Assembly (NCBI GenBank): GCA_900315925.1
Contig: ONAV01000013.1
Location: 1 to 64,000 of the forward strand
Length of the DNA stretch: 64,000 bases
Direction of reading: 5' to 3'
Source: an uncultured Selenomonadales bacterium
Lineage (GTDB): Bacteria > Bacillota > Negativicutes > Acidaminococcales > Acidaminococcaceae
Part shown: one piece after another, positions 44,583 to 53,159 of the stretch
Numbering within the stretch: the stretch's first letter is position 1
Layout of the letters: the number at the start of each line of letters is the position of its first letter
Notes under the pieces: model-generated
What the model saw: only the letters and a program-made list of their open reading frames with translations
The model's database searches: none
What the model was told of the DNA's origin: nothing
Made by a program: the position numbers and the translations under genes

Positions 44583-46304
44583 TTGAGCTGGAATCTGCAA
44601 AAAGAGATTAAGGAAATCCTTGCAACAGAAATCGGAACCCAGATATTTGCCCCGGGGCGAAGAACCCCGGTGGCTTTTTTATACCCGAATACCTACCATC
44701 TGGGAATGTCCAATCTGGGCCTGCATATTTTGTACCAGATCCTGAACCGGGACGGCTGGGCCTGTGAACGTGTTTTCCTTCCGGAAGAAAGGAAGCGGGA
44801 GGAGTATGCCAAAACGAAAACAGCCCTGTTTTCCATGGAGACCCAGCGATCTTTGGCAGATTTTCCGTATATCTGTGCCACCCTCTCCTTTGAGATGGAT
44901 TACCTTAATTTTCTGATTCAGCTGCAGATGGGGCACATTAAACTGCTCTCAGAAGATCGGGGAGAAAAGGATCCCTTTGTCATCATCGGCGGTCCCTGCG
45001 CCACCTTTAATCCGGAACCGCTGGCAGATTTTGCAGATTTTGTAGTCATCGGCGAAGGGGAGGAGACGCTGCCGAAACTGCTGCGGCTTTTGGAACAGCT
45101 TCGTATGGAAAAGAAAACGCGCAGGGAAAAACTGCTGGCAGCGGCACAACTGCCCGGCGTGTATGTTCCGCAGTTTTATGCGCCGAAATATGATGAGACC
45201 GGTTCTGTGACCGGAATGGAACGGTTGGAAACAGTACCGGAAAAAATCAGCCGACAGTGGGTAAAAGATTTGGATGCCTATCCCCATACTTCGGCTATCG
45301 TTTCCCCTTATACGGAATTTGCCAACATGTTTATTGTGGAAGTGGCCCGGGGCTGCGGGAGACATTGCCGGTTCTGCATGGCAGGCTACTGTTTCCGCAG
45401 ACCCCGTAACCGCAATCTGGATCTGTTGCTTCAGGATATCCGGCAGCGTCCTGAACAGACGGCCAAAGTGGGACTGATGGGAGCCGCGGTGTCCGATTAC
45501 CCGGGCATGGAACCGTTGACAAGGACATTGGAGGAAGAACAAATACCTTTTTCCTGTGCATCCCTGCGGGCCGATTCTCTGGACCTGCCCCTGGTGGAGG
45601 CGCTGGCCGGAAGCGGACAGCGTACCATGACGGTAGCGCCGGAAGCGGGCAGTGTCCGGATGCGTGCGGCTATCAACAAAGGAATTACGGAAGAGCATAT
45701 CTATCAGGCAATGGAGTATGCTGCACGAGCCGGGATGCCAAACATCAAGTTATATTTTATGATTGGTCTTCCGGGAGAAGCTGACGATGACATTAATGAG
45801 ATGATCGAACTGGTGCACCGTGTGCGCAGCCGCATGAACGAACTGGGGCATAAAGGCGACCTGATCCTTTCCGTCAATGCCTTTATTCCCAAACCTTTTA
45901 CACCGTATCAGTGGTCACCGCTGGAAGATATAAAAGTTTTGAAACGCAGAGTTAAGATGCTGCAAAACGGCTTCAAAAAGGACAAGCGTATCCGCCTGCT
46001 TACTGAGTCGTTGAAAGAGACGGTGTTACAGGCTGTCCTAGCACGGGGAAACAGACAGATTGGTAACGTTTTACTCTGGGCGGCAGAAAACCGGACGGGA
46101 TTGAAAGAAGCCTTTCAGTTCCATCAGATACGGACGGAAGAGATGGCCTGCTGTGAAATCCGGACAGAGGCAATCCTGCCATGGGATCATCTGGACATGG
46201 GTGTAACCAAAGCATACCTGTTAAAAGAAATGGAAAATTCCCAAAAGGGAAAGTTTACGCCGGGCTGTTTCGAAGGCTGTAAACGTTGTGGAATTTGCAA
46301 ATAA
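44583..46304 (+). CDS. B12-binding radical SAM protein, TIGR03960 type
   Basis: The 573-residue protein has an N-terminal cobalamin-binding-like region (VAFLYPNTYHLGMSNLGLHILYQILN, FVIIGGPCATFNPEPLADFADFVVIGEGEE) and the radical SAM motif VARGCGRHCRFCMAGYCFRRPRNR. SPOTS-like TVAPEAGSVRMRAAINKGI and IKLYFMIGLPGE follow, and the C-terminus is Cys-rich (CFEGCKRCGICK). The substrate of the family is not known. TTG 44583 is eight bases after GTGAGG and starts at the conserved N-terminus. The DUF2344 partner often fused or adjacent is not seen here. Confidence 0.85.
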   Translation: MSWNLQKEIKEILATEIGTQIFAPGRRTPVAFLYPNTYHLGMSNLGLHILYQILNRDGWACERVFLPEERKREEYAKTKTALFSMETQRSLADFPYICATLSFEMDYLNFLIQLQMGHIKLLSEDRGEKDPFVIIGGPCATFNPEPLADFADFVVIGEGEETLPKLLRLLEQLRMEKKTRREKLLAAAQLPGVYVPQFYAPKYDETGSVTGMERLETVPEKISRQWVKDLDAYPHTSAIVSPYTEFANMFIVEVARGCGRHCRFCMAGYCFRRPRNRNLDLLLQDIRQRPEQTAKVGLMGAAVSDYPGMEPLTRTLEEEQIPFSCASLRADSLDLPLVEALAGSGQRTMTVAPEAGSVRMRAAINKGITEEHIYQAMEYAARAGMPNIKLYFMIGLPGEADDDINEMIELVHRVRSRMNELGHKGDLILSVNAFIPKPFTPYQWSPLEDIKVLKRRVKMLQNGFKKDKRIRLLTESLKETVLQAVLARGNRQIGNVLLWAAENRTGLKEAFQFHQIRTEEMACCEIRTEAILPWDHLDMGVTKAYLLKEMENSQKGKFTPGCFEGCKRCGICK

Positions 46305-46338
46305 AAAATTAAAATTTAAATCCAAATGAGGAAAATGA

Positions 46339-47148
46339 ATGCAAAACGATTTCAGGTTGACGTCATATAATAATATCTGGTTCGGATACTTTGACCGCTT
46401 TGAGCAGGCCGGTTTTACTACCGCCTGTTCCTGTCGGCTGCATGGGGAAAGCGACATGGTTCCCGGTACGCTGAACCTGGCGCTGCATGTAGGAGACAAT
46501 CCTCAAAAAGTTCTTCGCAACCGGCAAAAATTTGCGGCGGCGATCGGTGTAAAACCGGAACGGTTTACTACCTGTGCCCAGGTACATGGAAGCCATGTGC
46601 AGGTGATTACGGAAGATAGGATTGGCAGCGGCGCGTTGTCTTTTGCCGATACGATTCCGGAAACGGATGCGCTGATCACCAATCTGGCAGATGTACCTCT
46701 GCTGTTGTTTTATGCAGATTGCGTTCCGGTTCTGCTGGCAGATCCCAAAACGGGAGCTATCGGTCTGGCACATGCAGGCTGGCGGGGAACTGCAGCGCAG
46801 ATTGCAAAGAAAACGGTGGCTGCCATGCAGAAGGCTTTTGGCGTTCAGCCGGAAAATCTGCTGGCGGCCATCGGTCCTTCCATCGGCGATTGCTGTTATG
46901 AAGTGGATGATGTTGTGAGAATCCAAATGCAGGAATATGCAAGCTGCTTTACAGAAAAATGTAACGGGAAATACTGGTTGGACCTTTGGCAGGTCAACCG
47001 GCAGCAGTTGATGGAAGTGGGTGTTGCTCTTTCTAACATTTCAACCGCCGGCGTCTGTACCAATCATAACCCTGAATTGTTCTGCTCTTATCGTTATGAG
47101 AATGGGAAAACGGGACGTATGGGCGTCTGTCTGTGCCGGAAAGAGTGA
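46339..47148 (+). CDS. pgeF: Purine nucleoside phosphorylase / laccase-domain protein YlmD
   Basis: The 269-residue protein belongs to the DUF152/PgeF family of zinc-dependent adenosine and inosine processing enzymes, also linked to peptidoglycan editing. Visible metal-site residues are in CAQVHGSHV, YADCVPVLLAD, GLAHAGWRGT and GPSIGDCCYEV, with CTNHNPELFCSYRYENGKTGRMG at the C-terminus. GAGG precedes ATG 46339. It leads the ylm-type block (pgeF, yggS, sepF, proC, ylmH, divIVA). Confidence 0.95.
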   Translation: MQNDFRLTSYNNIWFGYFDRFEQAGFTTACSCRLHGESDMVPGTLNLALHVGDNPQKVLRNRQKFAAAIGVKPERFTTCAQVHGSHVQVITEDRIGSGALSFADTIPETDALITNLADVPLLLFYADCVPVLLADPKTGAIGLAHAGWRGTAAQIAKKTVAAMQKAFGVQPENLLAAIGPSIGDCCYEVDDVVRIQMQEYASCFTEKCNGKYWLDLWQVNRQQLMEVGVALSNISTAGVCTNHNPELFCSYRYENGKTGRMGVCLCRKE

Positions 47149-47248
47149 AACGCAGGGTTGCATCAGTTCACCTGTAAGGTTCGGTTTCAGAGCCTGATAC
47201 AGTTCATTTTTACTTGCTGAAAATCTGCTTTTCTGTTATGCTTTATTG

Positions 47249-47257
47249 TGGTATAAT
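47249..47257 (+). promoter_or_regulatory. Candidate promoter of the yggS-sepF block
   Basis: An extended -10, TGGTATAAT (47249-47257), lies about 100 bases before yggS. No good -35 is visible, as usual for extended -10 promoters. Confidence 0.5.
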
Positions 47258-47355
47258 TTCTATTATTTATGTAAGTTGATTTTTGATACATTTTTAATAT
47301 ATTAAATTCGAAAATCGAAAATCAGAAATATTGATTTATAAAGAGGGTTTGTTTT

Positions 47356-48057
47356 ATGTTGGCAGATAATCTGCATAACGTGAAGGAAACGATTGCATCG
47401 GCATTGGCACGACGTACTGAGCGGAAAGAGACCGGCGATGAGGTTTGTCTGGTTGCCGTCACGAAAAATCATCCGGCTGCTGTGGTAACGGAAATACAGT
47501 CGCTGGGTGTTGGGAATATCGGTGAGAACCGGGTTCAGGAAGCCCGGGAAAAACAGCAACAGGTAGGACATCCGGGAAAGTGGCACCTGATTGGTCATCT
47601 GCAGACCAATAAGGCAAAACAGGCTGTGGAATTTTTTGATTTGATCGAATCTGCGGACAGCGAGCATCTGCTGCGGGCGCTGGAAAAGGAAGCCGCGAAG
47701 CAGGGCAAAGTCATGGATGTGCTGTTGCAGATCAATGTGGCTCGGGAACCGCAAAAGACCGGTTTTTTGCCGGAAGACTATGAGGCTGTATTGCCGTTGC
47801 TGGATTCGTTTCCCCATATCAGGGTAAGAGGTATTATGGTCATCGCGCCCAATACACCGGATCAAACCGTATTGCATTCTGTGTTCCGGCAGGGTTACGA
47901 TTATTTTTGCAAGTTGAAACGGCAGCGTAAGGATATCGACTTCCTTTCCATGGGCATGACCAGTGATTATGCGATTGCCGTGGAAGAGGGGGCTAACATG
48001 GTGCGAGTGGGTACTGCACTGTTTGGTGCCAGGGATTACAATAATCGGGGGTACTGA
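47356..48057 (+). CDS. yggS: PLP homeostasis protein, YggS family
   Basis: The 233-residue protein is the single-domain PLP-binding barrel of the YggS/PLPBP family, which controls pyridoxal phosphate balance without known catalysis. It has VCLVAVTKNHPAAVV (PLP lysine), IGENRVQEAREK, WHLIGHLQTNKAKQAV, VLLQINVAREPQKTGF and the C-terminal SMGMTSDYAIAVEEGANMVRVGTALFG. It precedes sepF and proC as in Gram-positive bacteria. Confidence 0.96.
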   Translation: MLADNLHNVKETIASALARRTERKETGDEVCLVAVTKNHPAAVVTEIQSLGVGNIGENRVQEAREKQQQVGHPGKWHLIGHLQTNKAKQAVEFFDLIESADSEHLLRALEKEAAKQGKVMDVLLQINVAREPQKTGFLPEDYEAVLPLLDSFPHIRVRGIMVIAPNTPDQTVLHSVFRQGYDYFCKLKRQRKDIDFLSMGMTSDYAIAVEEGANMVRVGTALFGARDYNNRGY

Positions 48058-48098
48058 TTCGGAGACAACCTGACTTCTTTTACCACCTGTACCACAGG

Positions 48099-48130
48099 GA
48101 TGCTGGCCCGGGGTTCCGGGCGGCAGCATC
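48099..48130. other. Strong GC-rich hairpin between yggS and sepF
   Basis: GATGCTG plus CCCGG pairs with CCGGG plus CAGCATC around GGTT. No T-run follows in either direction, so it is not a typical terminator. It may stabilise or process the mRNA. Confidence 0.45.
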
Positions 48131-48186
48131 GTAAGCATAGCACATGTAATATGACATTTGAGCATAATTATACAAGGAGACGCAAC

Positions 48187-48768
48187 ATGGGGAAAAAGAA
48201 ATTTTTAGAACGTATTTCGGACGCGTTAGGCTTATATGATCCGGATGATCCGAACCGCGAGATGGATGAGGAAGAGGACGACGAAGAAGAGGAAGAAGTA
48301 GTGGAGAAACCGGCAAAGAGAGGTTTCCCGAAAGCAGTCCGCCAGGCTCCTGTTCCGGTAGCAAAAGAAGAACCGGAATCTGTTCCTGCGGATAAAGAAG
48401 CAAAAGGAAAAAAGCCGGGTCTGTTGTCACGGATGCGGAAAAGCAAAAAAGAAAACCGTACAATTCAGATGAAGACAACGACAGAGGTCCGGGTAGTAGT
48501 CATTGAACCCACCAGCTTTGATGATTCCCAAAAAGTGGCAGATTTCCTGCGGAACGACCAGCCGGTGGTGGTAAACTTTGAAACAACGGAACCTGCTGTA
48601 CGGAAACGTATGACAGACTTTATCAGCGGAACGATTTACGCGTTAAACGGTACGGTCCGGACAATTGGACCGAATATTCTGGTCTGTGCGCCACGTAATG
48701 TGGATATTGACGCAGAGGCCGAGGTGTATAACGGAGAAAGAGGGGGATCCCCGTGGCCGAAAAACTGA
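48187..48768 (+). CDS. sepF: Cell division protein SepF
   Basis: SepF binds membrane and FtsZ filaments. The 193-residue protein has the membrane-binding N-terminal helix (MGKKKFLERISDALGLYD), an acidic linker (MDEEEDDEEEEEVV) and the SepF core (VVVIEPTSFDDSQKVADFLRNDQPVVVNFETTEPAVRKRMTDFISGTIYALNGT...). ACAAGGAGA precedes ATG 48187. It overlaps proC by 16 bases. Confidence 0.95.
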   Translation: MGKKKFLERISDALGLYDPDDPNREMDEEEDDEEEEEVVEKPAKRGFPKAVRQAPVPVAKEEPESVPADKEAKGKKPGLLSRMRKSKKENRTIQMKTTTEVRVVVIEPTSFDDSQKVADFLRNDQPVVVNFETTEPAVRKRMTDFISGTIYALNGTVRTIGPNILVCAPRNVDIDAEAEVYNGERGGSPWPKN

Positions 48769-49580
48769 ATTTGCACAAGCTTGCTTTTATCGGCGGCGGC
48801 GCTATGGGTGAGGCAATCATAAAAGGAATTACCGGCGCCGGGCTGATGGATCCGGCGGCGATCTTTGTGGGAGCACATCGGCAGGAACGCGCGGATTATC
48901 TGCACGAAACGTATGGCGTAACCGGACTCGTTGATAATTGTGAAGCGGTAAAAGATGCAGACATGGTCGTATTGGCAATCAAACCGCAGATGGTGGACAG
49001 TGTGCTTCGCGGCGCGCTGGTTTCCGCTGTTCCTGCAAAAGCAGTCATCCTTTCCATCATGGGTTCTGTGACGATGGAAAAGATTGCCGGGATATTCAAC
49101 GGGCATCCCGTGATCCGTACCATGCCCAACACACCGCTGGCAGTGGGGGCCGGCATGACGGCCATCGCGCCCGGTACCGGGGTGAGTGAAGAAGCGGTGA
49201 AAACAGCGGAGCAGATTTTTGGCTGCTGCGGAGAAACGCTGCGGATTCAGGAAAAGGATATTGAAGCAGTCACGGCGGTCTCAGGCTGCGGGCCGGGATA
49301 TGTATATGTGATGATCGATGCGCTGGCGGATGCAGGCGTGATGGCCGGACTGCCCAGGGCGGCAGCCATCAAACTGGCGGCTCAGACGTTTGCCGGTTCG
49401 GGTAAAATGGTACTGGAAACTGGGAAGCATCCTGCTGTACTGCGCGACATGGTGACATCGCCCGGCGGTACTACCATCGCCGGTATCAAAGCACTGGAAA
49501 ACGGTGCGGTTCGCGGCGCTCTGTACAACGCGGTTCAGGCTGTTCTGGACCGAAGCGAAGAGTTAAAGGGAAACAAATAG
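48753..49580 (+). CDS. proC: Pyrroline-5-carboxylate reductase
   Basis: ProC reduces pyrroline-5-carboxylate to proline with NAD(P)H. The 275-residue protein shows the dinucleotide fold LAFIGGGAMGEAIIKGI, VLAIKPQMVDSVL, VIRTMPNTPLAVGAGMTAI, VTAVSGCGPGYVYVMIDALADAGVMAGLPR and the C-terminal DMVTSPGGTTIAGIKALE. The GTG 48753 start follows AGAGGGGGA and lies inside the end of sepF. Confidence 0.96.
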   Translation: MAEKLNLHKLAFIGGGAMGEAIIKGITGAGLMDPAAIFVGAHRQERADYLHETYGVTGLVDNCEAVKDADMVVLAIKPQMVDSVLRGALVSAVPAKAVILSIMGSVTMEKIAGIFNGHPVIRTMPNTPLAVGAGMTAIAPGTGVSEEAVKTAEQIFGCCGETLRIQEKDIEAVTAVSGCGPGYVYVMIDALADAGVMAGLPRAAAIKLAAQTFAGSGKMVLETGKHPAVLRDMVTSPGGTTIAGIKALENGAVRGALYNAVQAVLDRSEELKGNK

Positions 49581-49582
49581 GC

Positions 49583-50368
49583 ATGGCAGACAGAGATAAA
49601 ATATTACGTTACTTCAAAGCAAGCGGGGATGAAGAACTGGCGGCGCGGTTGGTGGATCTGGCAGAAGCGGCCCGGAAAACAGCCAGGTACAAGGTCAGCG
49701 AGTTTCTGGATCCCCATGGCAGAAATGTGGCGGAAATCGTGGCGGCAAATTTTGAAGGCATTCGTCTGGAATCGGATGGCGGGTTTGCCAACGCGGAAAG
49801 ATCCAGGATTGCGTTTGTGGCAGAGGATTTTTACAGTACACCGGATTTTGGACTGGTCTGCTATCTCGTTTCCTGGGATAAGCGGTATTATACATTAGGT
49901 CACAGGGATATCTTGGGCGCGTTCATGGGCATGGGCTGCGAGCGCGAAATCATGGGGGATATCGTACTGGTGCCGGAAGGCGCCCAGTTTGTGGCGGACA
50001 AATCGTTTGCTAACTATATTGAAAGCAATCTGTGCCAAATCGGTGCGGCCCATGTGAGTCTGCAGCAGATTGGCAGAGAGGAATTGAAGGAAAAGGAAGA
50101 AAAAGTTAAAATTATTTCGGCTACCGTAGCAGCATTGCGGCTGGACGCGGTGGCGGCAGCGGGATATGGCATCAGCCGTTCCCGGATGGCAGAGGAGATT
50201 AAAAGCCAGAACGTGAAGCTGAACTGGAAAGAAGCAAAGAGTGCATCCCAAACTGTAGCAGAGGGCGATGTAATGTCATTTCGCGGACGGGGCCGGGTGG
50301 AGCTTTCCGAAATTCGCGGTACTACAAAAAAAGGACGCTGCGCGATTACGCTGAAGCGGTATATATAA
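49583..50368 (+). CDS. ylmH: YlmH-type S4-domain RNA-binding protein
   Basis: The 261-residue protein fits the YlmH family, located between sepF and divIVA as in Bacillus. It has an N-terminal domain (DPHGRNVAEIVAANF, ALGHRDILGAFMG-like TLGHRDILGAFMGMGCEREIMGDI) and a C-terminal S4 RNA-binding domain (LRLDAVAAAGYGISRSRMAEEIKSQNVKLNWKEAK). YlmH has been linked to ribosome-associated quality control and division, as known elsewhere. It begins three bases after proC stops. Confidence 0.93.
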   Translation: MADRDKILRYFKASGDEELAARLVDLAEAARKTARYKVSEFLDPHGRNVAEIVAANFEGIRLESDGGFANAERSRIAFVAEDFYSTPDFGLVCYLVSWDKRYYTLGHRDILGAFMGMGCEREIMGDIVLVPEGAQFVADKSFANYIESNLCQIGAAHVSLQQIGREELKEKEEKVKIISATVAALRLDAVAAAGYGISRSRMAEEIKSQNVKLNWKEAKSASQTVAEGDVMSFRGRGRVELSEIRGTTKKGRCAITLKRYI

Positions 50369-50469
50369 CTGTTGTGACGAGATTTGCATGGCACTGCCAT
50401 GATTATCAATACAGATTGGACAATGTGATCTGGTAATGATTATTCAGTATTATAGCAGGAGGAATAAAT

Positions 50470-52119
50470 ATGCTTACACCATTGGACTTAAATGGGAAAA
50501 CTTTTTCCAAGAGTTTTCGCGGTTATGACACAGACGAAGTTAACCAGTTTTTTTTGCAGATATCCAAAGAATATGAACGGTTATATCAGGATAATGTGGA
50601 ATTAAAGGATTCTGTAGAACGGGTCAGCGCCAAACTGGAGTATTATCAGCGGATGGAAAGCACCATGCAGAGCACGCTGGTAGTTGCGCAGGAAGCTGCG
50701 GATGAAGTAAAGAAAAACAGTCAGCAGAAAGCGGAAGTGCTTACAAAAGAAACGGAACTGGCATGCAATAAGCAAAAGGACACAGTTGCTGCATTTTGTA
50801 ATAAACTGCGGGCTGATACAGAAGCGGAAATCACCCGCATGAAATCCGAGGCGGAGGCGTATTCGGAGGAGGTCCGGAAGCAGGCGGATGCCTATGCAGT
50901 CAAGACCCGGGCTGAAGCAGACGATTACGGAAAGTCCACCCGTACGGACGCGGACTCCTATGCGATGGGGCTGCGCAGCAAAACGGATTCCAGCACCAGT
51001 AAGCTGCGGGAAGAGGCCCAGTCTTTTGTGGAAAAGATGAAGAGCCTTGCTGAAATTGAAGTAGCTAAAATGAAAGTGGCGGCGCAGGACAGTTGTAAGT
51101 CGCAACTGGCAGACAGCCGGGAGCAGGCCCGTACCCTGACAGCAGAGGCTTCGGCTCATGCCAATCAGGTGATGGCGGATGCAAACCAGCAATCCCAGAA
51201 TATCGTGGCAAAAGCGACGCAAAGGGCTAATGAAATGATTGCCAGGGCTCAGAAACAATCTCAGGATATGATTGCGGAAGCGACACAGAAATCCCGTCAG
51301 ATGATTTCGGAAGCCACGGAACAGAGCCGTACGATGATACATGAGGCAACTGAGCGCAGCCAGAAGATGGTCTTTGTGGCAGAAACAAAAGCGGCGGCGG
51401 CCATAGATACCTACAGCACAATGATCAACAAGGCCAATTCCCAGAGCAAACAGTTTAAAAGCCTGCTTCAGTCTCAACTGGCATTGTATGAGAATTTTGA
51501 CGCTGATTTTGCCGTGGATCAAATGGTACAGGCAAAATTGCAGGCTGTGAAAAAAGCGGAACCGGTTCTGGAAACAAAAGCAGAAGATGTGGCAGCCAAA
51601 GCAGAAGATGTGGCAGCCAAAGCAGAAGATGTGGCAGCTAAAACAGAAGCTGATGTGGCAGGTGTTGACACTGAGGTGACGGAGAGTCGTGAGGAACCTG
51701 TACGTGAGGTTGAAATGCAGGACGTTGCACCGCAGGATATTGCGAAAACAGAGAGTGTTTCAAAAACAGAGCAAGAACCGGTGAAGGAAGCTGCCGAACC
51801 GGATCGTGTAGAGGAGCAGAGTATTGAAAAGAATAAGGAAAAATCCGTAGAGCCTGAAAATATGAATGTTGCCGATGAAGTGGCAGAAAGCTCTCCCAGA
51901 CCTTTGTTTTCGCGTTTCAGACCTCGCAACTCCGTAATCTTTAATCGGAACGGATTTCCGCGTAAGAACGCGGATCTGCGTGTCGCGTTGAGCGAGCTGC
52001 AAAAATCAGTGGAAGCAAAGTCCCCAAGCAGCGATGCAAAGCCGGAATCCGCAGGGGAGACTGATAAAACGGAATCACAGACCGTTGGTCCGAAACCGGA
52101 GGAGAATAAGGAATCCTGA
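50470..52119 (+). CDS. divIVA: DivIVA domain protein, very long variant
   Basis: The N-terminal ~60 residues (MLTPLDLNGKTFSKSFRGYDTDEVNQFFLQI) are the DivIVA membrane-curvature-sensing domain. A coiled coil of some 300 residues follows, rich in Ala, Glu, Lys and Gln, with quasi-repeats such as QSQNIVAKATQRANEMIARAQ. An acidic, unstructured tail (~365-549) contains a 21-bp tandem repeat. At 549 residues it is about three times the length of B. subtilis DivIVA. ATAGCAGGAGG precedes ATG 50470. Confidence 0.92.
   Translation: MLTPLDLNGKTFSKSFRGYDTDEVNQFFLQISKEYERLYQDNVELKDSVERVSAKLEYYQRMESTMQSTLVVAQEAADEVKKNSQQKAEVLTKETELACNKQKDTVAAFCNKLRADTEAEITRMKSEAEAYSEEVRKQADAYAVKTRAEADDYGKSTRTDADSYAMGLRSKTDSSTSKLREEAQSFVEKMKSLAEIEVAKMKVAAQDSCKSQLADSREQARTLTAEASAHANQVMADANQQSQNIVAKATQRANEMIARAQKQSQDMIAEATQKSRQMISEATEQSRTMIHEATERSQKMVFVAETKAAAAIDTYSTMINKANSQSKQFKSLLQSQLALYENFDADFAVDQMVQAKLQAVKKAEPVLETKAEDVAAKAEDVAAKAEDVAAKTEADVAGVDTEVTESREEPVREVEMQDVAPQDIAKTESVSKTEQEPVKEAAEPDRVEEQSIEKNKEKSVEPENMNVADEVAESSPRPLFSRFRPRNSVIFNRNGFPRKNADLRVALSELQKSVEAKSPSSDAKPESAGETDKTESQTVGPKPEENKES
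51580..51642 (+). repeat. 21-bp tandem repeat in divIVA
   Basis: Three consecutive 21-bp units (GCAGAAGATGTGGCAGCCAA plus A) encode AEDVAAK three times. Units 1 and 2 are identical; the third ends GCTAAA. The length is a multiple of three, so copy number can vary without a frameshift. Confidence 0.9.
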
Positions 52120-52120
52120 T

Positions 52121-52807
52121 ATGATCATTCTTGTACGACATGGAGAGGCGACGCACCATACGGAGCATTTTACCGGCGGCTGGACGGATTCGAACCTGAC
52201 GGATAAAGGGCGCAGGCAGATCGAGGCGGCCGCGGAAAAACTGGCGACGGATTTTTCGGGTAAGATGCCGCACTTTCGGATTCTGTGCAGCGATTTGAAA
52301 CGGGCCCATGAATCGGCGGTTATCTTTGCAGAAAAACTGGGTATAGAAAAAGTGGAGGACTTTGCGTTCCTCCGGGAAAAAAATAACGGAAAAGCAGCAG
52401 GACTGAAGGAAAGTGAAGCGAGGAGCATCTACTGTCCGCCTCCTACGCTAAAGGAACTGGATCACCGGAATTATCCCGGAGGAGAGACAAGGCGTGAGTT
52501 TTTCCGGCGTTCTGTGGACGGACTGCATGAAGCGGCTGACTGGGATAAGGAAAATCTGATCATCATCTCCCATAAGGGGACGATACAGAATATTATCTTC
52601 GACTGGCTGGGGATGGACATTGAGGATGTGAACCGTCTGAATTTTTCAGTGGATATTCTGCCTTCCAGTTTGTCCGTGCTGGGTATCAATAAATGGAAGG
52701 AACATGCCATATTCCGTCTGAACGACCTGTCTCATTTACAGGCACAGGAAGGATACGGCATCCATAAATTTAAGCTGGGCGGTATTGACGCGCTTTATCA
52801 AAAGTAG
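52121..52807 (+). CDS. Histidine phosphatase / phosphoglycerate mutase-like protein
   Basis: The 228-residue protein starts with the catalytic IILVRHGEATHH (RHGE), continues with SDLKRAHESAVIFAEKL, and has the second histidine in LIIISHKGTIQNII. This is the two-histidine phosphatase fold. The substrate is not evident; it could be a general phosphatase rather than a glycolytic mutase. ATG 52121 is one base after the divIVA stop, with AAGGA nearby. Confidence 0.85.
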   Translation: MIILVRHGEATHHTEHFTGGWTDSNLTDKGRRQIEAAAEKLATDFSGKMPHFRILCSDLKRAHESAVIFAEKLGIEKVEDFAFLREKNNGKAAGLKESEARSIYCPPPTLKELDHRNYPGGETRREFFRRSVDGLHEAADWDKENLIIISHKGTIQNIIFDWLGMDIEDVNRLNFSVDILPSSLSVLGINKWKEHAIFRLNDLSHLQAQEGYGIHKFKLGGIDALYQK

Positions 52808-52837
52808 TAAAATAGCTTCATTACAGGCGCGGTTCTA

Positions 52838-52866
52838 TTGCGTCGGATAAAAGCATAGTTGATAAT
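52838..52866 (+). promoter_or_regulatory. Promoter of the T-box/ileS unit
   Basis: TTGCGT (52838-52843) and GATAAT (52861-52866) are 17 bases apart; transcription would start near 52873, at the beginning of the T-box leader. Confidence 0.6.
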
Positions 52867-52872
52867 AGCTAA

Positions 52873-53105
52873 GAAAAAGACAGTAACCTGCAGAAAAGGT
52901 AAAGCGAACCGGGGAGGGTGGAAGCCCGGACGAGTATTTCGGCAGTGTGAATATCACTTTGGAGCAGCCGGCTGAACAAAATAGTAAGCATGGACGGATT
53001 GGCGCACGTTATCGCGCTGAACGAGTGGCAGAAGATTTCTGTCATGAGGGTGGTACCACGGGTTAAGTATAGTCTCGTCCCTTTTTGGACGAGGCTTGTT
53101 TTTTT
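52873..53105 (+). promoter_or_regulatory. T-box riboswitch controlling ileS
   Basis: The leader contains the T-box core GGGTGGTACCACG (53048-53060), which pairs with the uncharged tRNA end. Just before it is the GAGTGGCAGAAG...CTGTCATGAG antiterminator region. A terminator follows: CTCGTCC (53074-53080) with GGACGAG (53087-53093) and a T-run. An ATC in GAATATCACT (~52951-52960) is a plausible isoleucine specifier. Uncharged tRNA-Ile would favour read-through into ileS. Confidence 0.93.
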
Positions 53106-53159
53106 ATACGGGAAAATTAGTTTTTTCCTTGCACAGAAACAAATCAGGAGGAGAAAAAA

